A stretch of DNA of 64,000 nucleotides from Oscillospiraceae bacterium (GTDB lineage Bacteria > Bacillota_A > Clostridia > Oscillospirales > Ruminococcaceae): NCBI GenBank assembly GCA_004558145.1, contig SFDQ01000009.1:17128-81127 (forward strand), in the 5' to 3' direction. Numbering within the stretch: position 1 is the stretch's first letter; each line of letters opens with the position of its first letter. The translations under genes were made by a program, and so were the position numbers. Of this stretch, positions 61,529 through 64,000 are shown piece by piece. Under the pieces are notes generated by a model, which searched no databases, was not told where the DNA came from, and saw only the letters and a list, made by a program, of their open reading frames with translations.

Positions 61529-61807
61529 TCACAATTCTCCAAAGCCGCTCTCGATCAGTGCCACCAGTTCATCCACGGCGGTTTTCTCGTCTTCGCCCTG
61601 CGCGGTCAGTTCCACCTGCGTGCCCTTTGCAAGGCCCAGGCTCAGCAGCAGGACGACGGATTTGGCATTCACGCATTCGTCGGGGTCTTCCTCCATGTTG
61701 CGAATGGTGATCTTGCTGGCGTATTTTTTTGCCTGCGCCACGAACTCAGTGGCGGGCCGGGCATGCAGTCCGGTGGGATTGCACACAGTGGTCACTCGTG
61801 AATACAT
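61529..61807 (-). CDS. ptsH: HPr-family phosphocarrier
   Basis: 92 aa. His15 in NPTGLHARPAT and a Ser-containing SLG-type segment (VNAKSVVLLLSLGLAKGT) place it in the HPr family. Compared with B. subtilis HPr there are about four extra residues (EEDP region) between His15 and the Ser50 that aligns with regulatory Ser46; the following IMGVM is replaced by VVLLL. GGAGGAGG precedes the ATG. It overlaps ptsI by 16 bases. Confidence 0.94.
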   Translation of the reverse strand: MYSRVTTVCNPTGLHARPATEFVAQAKKYASKITIRNMEEDPDECVNAKSVVLLLSLGLAKGTQVELTAQGEDEKTAVDELVALIESGFGEL

Positions 61808-63540
61808 TTTGCTTCCTCCTCCGGCGCCCTGGTGACGCCCTGGTAAAATCTCTGCATGAGTTCTTCCGCTTCCCCCTGGGTCGCGGCGGCGCACACCTGC
61901 CGTGCCAGCGACTGCAGTTCTTCCATACTGGAACGACAGATGACCTGACGGACGTAAGGCATATTGCCCGGGGACATGCTCAGTTTTTTGTATCCCATGC
62001 CCACCAACACTGCGGCCGCGCGGGCATCGCCGCCCAGTTCTCCGCACACCGAGAGCGGTTTGCCCTGCGCCTCGAAAGCGGCAGCCACCCGGCCCAGCAG
62101 TTCCATCAGCACCGGCGAATGGCTCTGGGCATAAGCAGCGACCCGGGCATTGGTGCGGTCTGCGGCAAACAGGTACTGGCAGAGATCGTTGGTGCCCACG
62201 CTGGCGAAATCCGCTTCCGCGGCCAGCCTGTCCGCCTGCAGTGCGGCAGAGGGTATCTCGATCATCGCGCCGATGGGCACATTCCGCCCCACCGCCGCGC
62301 CCTGCTGTTCCAGTTCACGGCGCACGTCCAAACAGATCTGTTTGGCCTGTCTCCAGTCCTCCAAGCTCCCCACCATGGGGAACATCAGCCACAAATTCCC
62401 ATGGGCCGACGCGCGCCATGCGGCGCGCAGCTGTGTGCGGAACAGGTCTGGCTTGTCAAAGCACAGGCGCAGGGCCCGCACACCCAGCGCGGGATTCTCC
62501 TCCTTGGGCAGCGGGAAATACTCCAACTGCTTGTCGGCGCCGATGTCCAGCGTGCGAAGGATGACCGGGCGCCCGCCCATTTTGCGCAGCACCGCTGCAT
62601 ATGCTTCGTACTGTTCATCCTCGGTGGGCAGATGCTGCTGTTCCATAAACAGGAATTCTGTTCTGAAAAGGCCGACGCCGTCGCACACATCGCTCTGCGG
62701 CGGCAGGTCCACCGCTCCCGCGTTCAGGCATATCTCCACGCGGCGGCCGTCCGTCGTGACAGCCGGGCGGTCCGCATATTGTCTGGCGATGGCGGCGGCC
62801 CGGCGGAACTGCTCCACCCGTTCTCCCGCCTCACGCCACTGTTCCTCGGCGGGCGAAATCTCCAGCGTGGCTGCCTGTGCGTCCAGGATGACCCGTGTGC
62901 CTGCGGGCGCTTCCTTCAGCCCCTCCCCCACGCCGAACAGAGCCGGAAGCCCCAGCGCTTCACACACGATAGCCGCATGGCAGGTGGCGCTTCCTTTTTC
63001 GGCGACAATGCCGGCCACATGGCCTGCCGCCGCCAGCCGGGCAATTCGGGAGGGCAGCCACTCCTCCGCGGCTGCGATGCAAGGGCCGTCTGTGCCAGGG
63101 ACCAAGTCGTCCGGCACGCCCTGCAGGTTGCGCAGCAACCGCAGGCGGACATCATCCAGGTCCTTGGCCCGCTCCCGTATCACGGGGTCTTTGGCGCGGG
63201 CGATGCGCTTTGCGTAGGCACGGTAGACATCTTCCACCGCACTGTCCGCGCTCTGCCCTTCTCCGATGGCCTCGAGTATCTCCTCTTCCATCGCTTCGTC
63301 CAGCAGTATCTCCTGATGCGCCGCAAAAATCGCCGCTTTATCGGTACCCTGCGCCTGCAGGGAGTCGATAAGTTTTTGCAGTTCTTCTTCAGCACTCTGC
63401 CGGGCGTCTTTGTATTTCTGCGCCTGGCCCGGCCGCCCTCCCGGGGCTATTTCCTCCCGGCTGATGACCGGCACAAAGGTCGTTTCCCGATACAGCACAC
63501 CCCGCACGATCCCGTGCGAGACACCAATTCCATGCAGCAT
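61792..63540 (-). CDS. ptsI: PTS enzyme I (phosphoenolpyruvate-protein phosphotransferase)
   Basis: 582 aa, the full length of enzyme I. N-terminal GIGVSHGIVRGV, phosphohistidine His188 in GSATCHAAIVCEALGLPALFGVGEG, PEP-binding region with IEIPSAALQADRLA, FASVGTNDLCQYLFAADRTN and the C-terminal active Cys in SVCGELGGD. It takes phosphate from PEP and passes it to HPr. The ATG at 63540 has AAGGAG 6 bases upstream; the frame extends further without a site. First gene of the operon. Confidence 0.96.
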   Translation of the reverse strand: MLHGIGVSHGIVRGVLYRETTFVPVISREEIAPGGRPGQAQKYKDARQSAEEELQKLIDSLQAQGTDKAAIFAAHQEILLDEAMEEEILEAIGEGQSADSAVEDVYRAYAKRIARAKDPVIRERAKDLDDVRLRLLRNLQGVPDDLVPGTDGPCIAAAEEWLPSRIARLAAAGHVAGIVAEKGSATCHAAIVCEALGLPALFGVGEGLKEAPAGTRVILDAQAATLEISPAEEQWREAGERVEQFRRAAAIARQYADRPAVTTDGRRVEICLNAGAVDLPPQSDVCDGVGLFRTEFLFMEQQHLPTEDEQYEAYAAVLRKMGGRPVILRTLDIGADKQLEYFPLPKEENPALGVRALRLCFDKPDLFRTQLRAAWRASAHGNLWLMFPMVGSLEDWRQAKQICLDVRRELEQQGAAVGRNVPIGAMIEIPSAALQADRLAAEADFASVGTNDLCQYLFAADRTNARVAAYAQSHSPVLMELLGRVAAAFEAQGKPLSVCGELGGDARAAAVLVGMGYKKLSMSPGNMPYVRQVICRSSMEELQSLARQVCAAATQGEAEELMQRFYQGVTRAPEEEAKCIHE

Positions 63541-63616
63541 TACGTTCTCCTTCTTCATTTTTATGCCTTTACCGTGATGATGCATTTTACACATATTGCT
63601 TTTTCTTTCCATCAAC

Positions 63617-63645
63617 ATTATACACACACTGTTTTTGATTTGAAA
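63617..63645 (-). promoter_or_regulatory. PTS operon promoter, proximal
   Basis: TTTCAA (63645-63640), 17-base spacer, TATAAT (63622-63617). Confidence 0.7.
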
Positions 63646-63675
63646 AGAAGAGCTTTTTTCCGCTCGAAATGACAA

Positions 63676-63704
63676 ATTATACAATAACTTGTTACATATA
63701 ACAA
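63676..63704 (-). promoter_or_regulatory. PTS operon promoter, distal
   Basis: TTGTTA (63704-63699), 17-base spacer, TATAAT (63681-63676). The two starts are 59 bases apart. Confidence 0.75.
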
Positions 63705-63771
63705 AATTTTTGTTTGTTTTCAAGCATAAATGCGCAGACACCTTTTTTATACACCACGCCAAAAGAGCACA

Positions 63772-63806
63772 AAAAAGCAGCAGGCACTTTCGTGCCTGCT
63801 GCTTTT
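63772..63806 (-). terminator. Terminator of the gene at the window edge
   Basis: Stem AAAAGCAGCAGGCAC with complement (63773-63787 and 63792-63806), A and T runs flank it. Confidence 0.88.
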
Positions 63807-63847
63807 AAAAAGTTCGTTTTGGAAAATTGCTGCTGCGTTCAGCCTGC

Positions 63848-64000
63848 TCAGATCTCGTACCAGCGGATCTCGTTGGCCGCCATGTCCAGCTCGAAGCTGG
63901 AGCCGTCGCCGGTGTAAACGGTGGTGTGCTGCGGCTCGTAGGTGTTGTTCACCACGCAGTACTTGCCGTTCTTCACATAGGCGTGCACTTCCACGTTGTA
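63848..64000 (-). CDS. 3' end of a gene, possibly GH112-like phosphorylase
   Basis: Only the last 50 residues are inside the window: YNVEVHAYVKNGKYCVVNN, then TYEPQHTTVYTGDGS, ending EIRWYEI. A beta-rich C-terminus with VVNNT.EPQ.TTVY resembles the ends of beta-galactosyl-N-acetylhexosamine phosphorylases as I recall them, but this is a tentative recognition. An antiparallel carbohydrate-enzyme C-domain of another family would look alike. Confidence 0.4.
   Translation of the reverse strand, partial: YNVEVHAYVKNGKYCVVNNTYEPQHTTVYTGDGSSFELDMAANEIRWYEI

Larger units (their letters stand above)
63541..63847. other. AT-rich promoter region of PTS operon
   Basis: 307 bases, no gene. Contains two promoters (63617-63645 and 63676-63704), and a terminator for the next upstream gene (63772-63806). 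Confidence 0.75.

Overview
This is a GC-rich Firmicutes chromosome segment with low-GC promoter gaps. Gene content points to a gut-type anaerobic clostridium near Oscillospirales/Ruminococcaceae: pyruvate kinase with the C-terminal PEP-utiliser extension, meso-diaminopimelate dehydrogenase, ThyX instead of ThyA, a TrpR-like YerC protein and many lipoprotein-based ABC importers. The genus is not determinable from the sequence alone. I see no phage, insertion sequence or CRISPR array. One tRNA is present, tRNA-Ser(GGA). Many track-length open frames on the opposite strand are GC-driven shadows and are omitted.

Layout. 1-10 kb, minus strand: a truncated ABC-F ATPase, a YjjG-type HAD phosphatase, an extremely cysteine-rich small protein, gpsA, a membrane-anchored SGNH hydrolase, a second HAD phosphatase and a TrpXYZ-like ABC importer. 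9-15 kb: an AGCS amino-acid symporter and a MacB-like exporter operon in which a COG1361-like surface protein stands where MacA would be, plus a YdcF protein. 15-19.5 kb: deoB and pyk (divergent), a GH25 lysozyme, tRNA-Ser. 19.5-25 kb: a small protein and the complete branched-chain amino-acid importer livKHMGF. 25-31 kb: xpt, a yerC-like gene, and a two-component system plus ABC transporter of the peptide-sensing/detoxification kind. 31-34 kb: rpsB-tsf, a PfoR-like EIIC protein and an esterase. 34.7-42.5 kb, plus strand: a polar amino-acid ABC importer, ddh, a glyoxalase-fold protein, a P-loop protein and a nuclease-helicase. 42.5-51.2 kb, minus strand: an eight-gene run headed by pcrA (pcrA-thyX-tmk-DUF2156-GNAT-mltG-U32 peptidase-lipoprotein). 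51.3-54.7 kb: a sugar ABC importer without its own ATPase.

55-63.6 kb, minus strand: the most interesting unit. One operon, read from two good tandem promoters, encodes enzyme I, HPr, a SIS protein, a PRD/EIIA regulator, EIIA, NanE, a second SIS protein, EIIB and an UlaA-family EIIC. This is a complete phosphorelay from PEP to transported sugar, with its own general PTS proteins and an amino-sugar-phosphate epimerase. The window ends in the 3' end of another minus-strand gene that may be a GH112-type phosphorylase. Together with the adjacent sugar ABC importer this suggests an amino-sugar or host-glycan utilisation island.

Regulatory signals seen include 17 promoter-like elements (four with a shared TGGTATA extended -10), 17 hairpin terminators, an 11-bp-periodic GTGAC array upstream of the two-component ABC transporter, a dyad over the yerC-like promoter, and repeated TTTGSCAATT sites upstream of the sugar importer.
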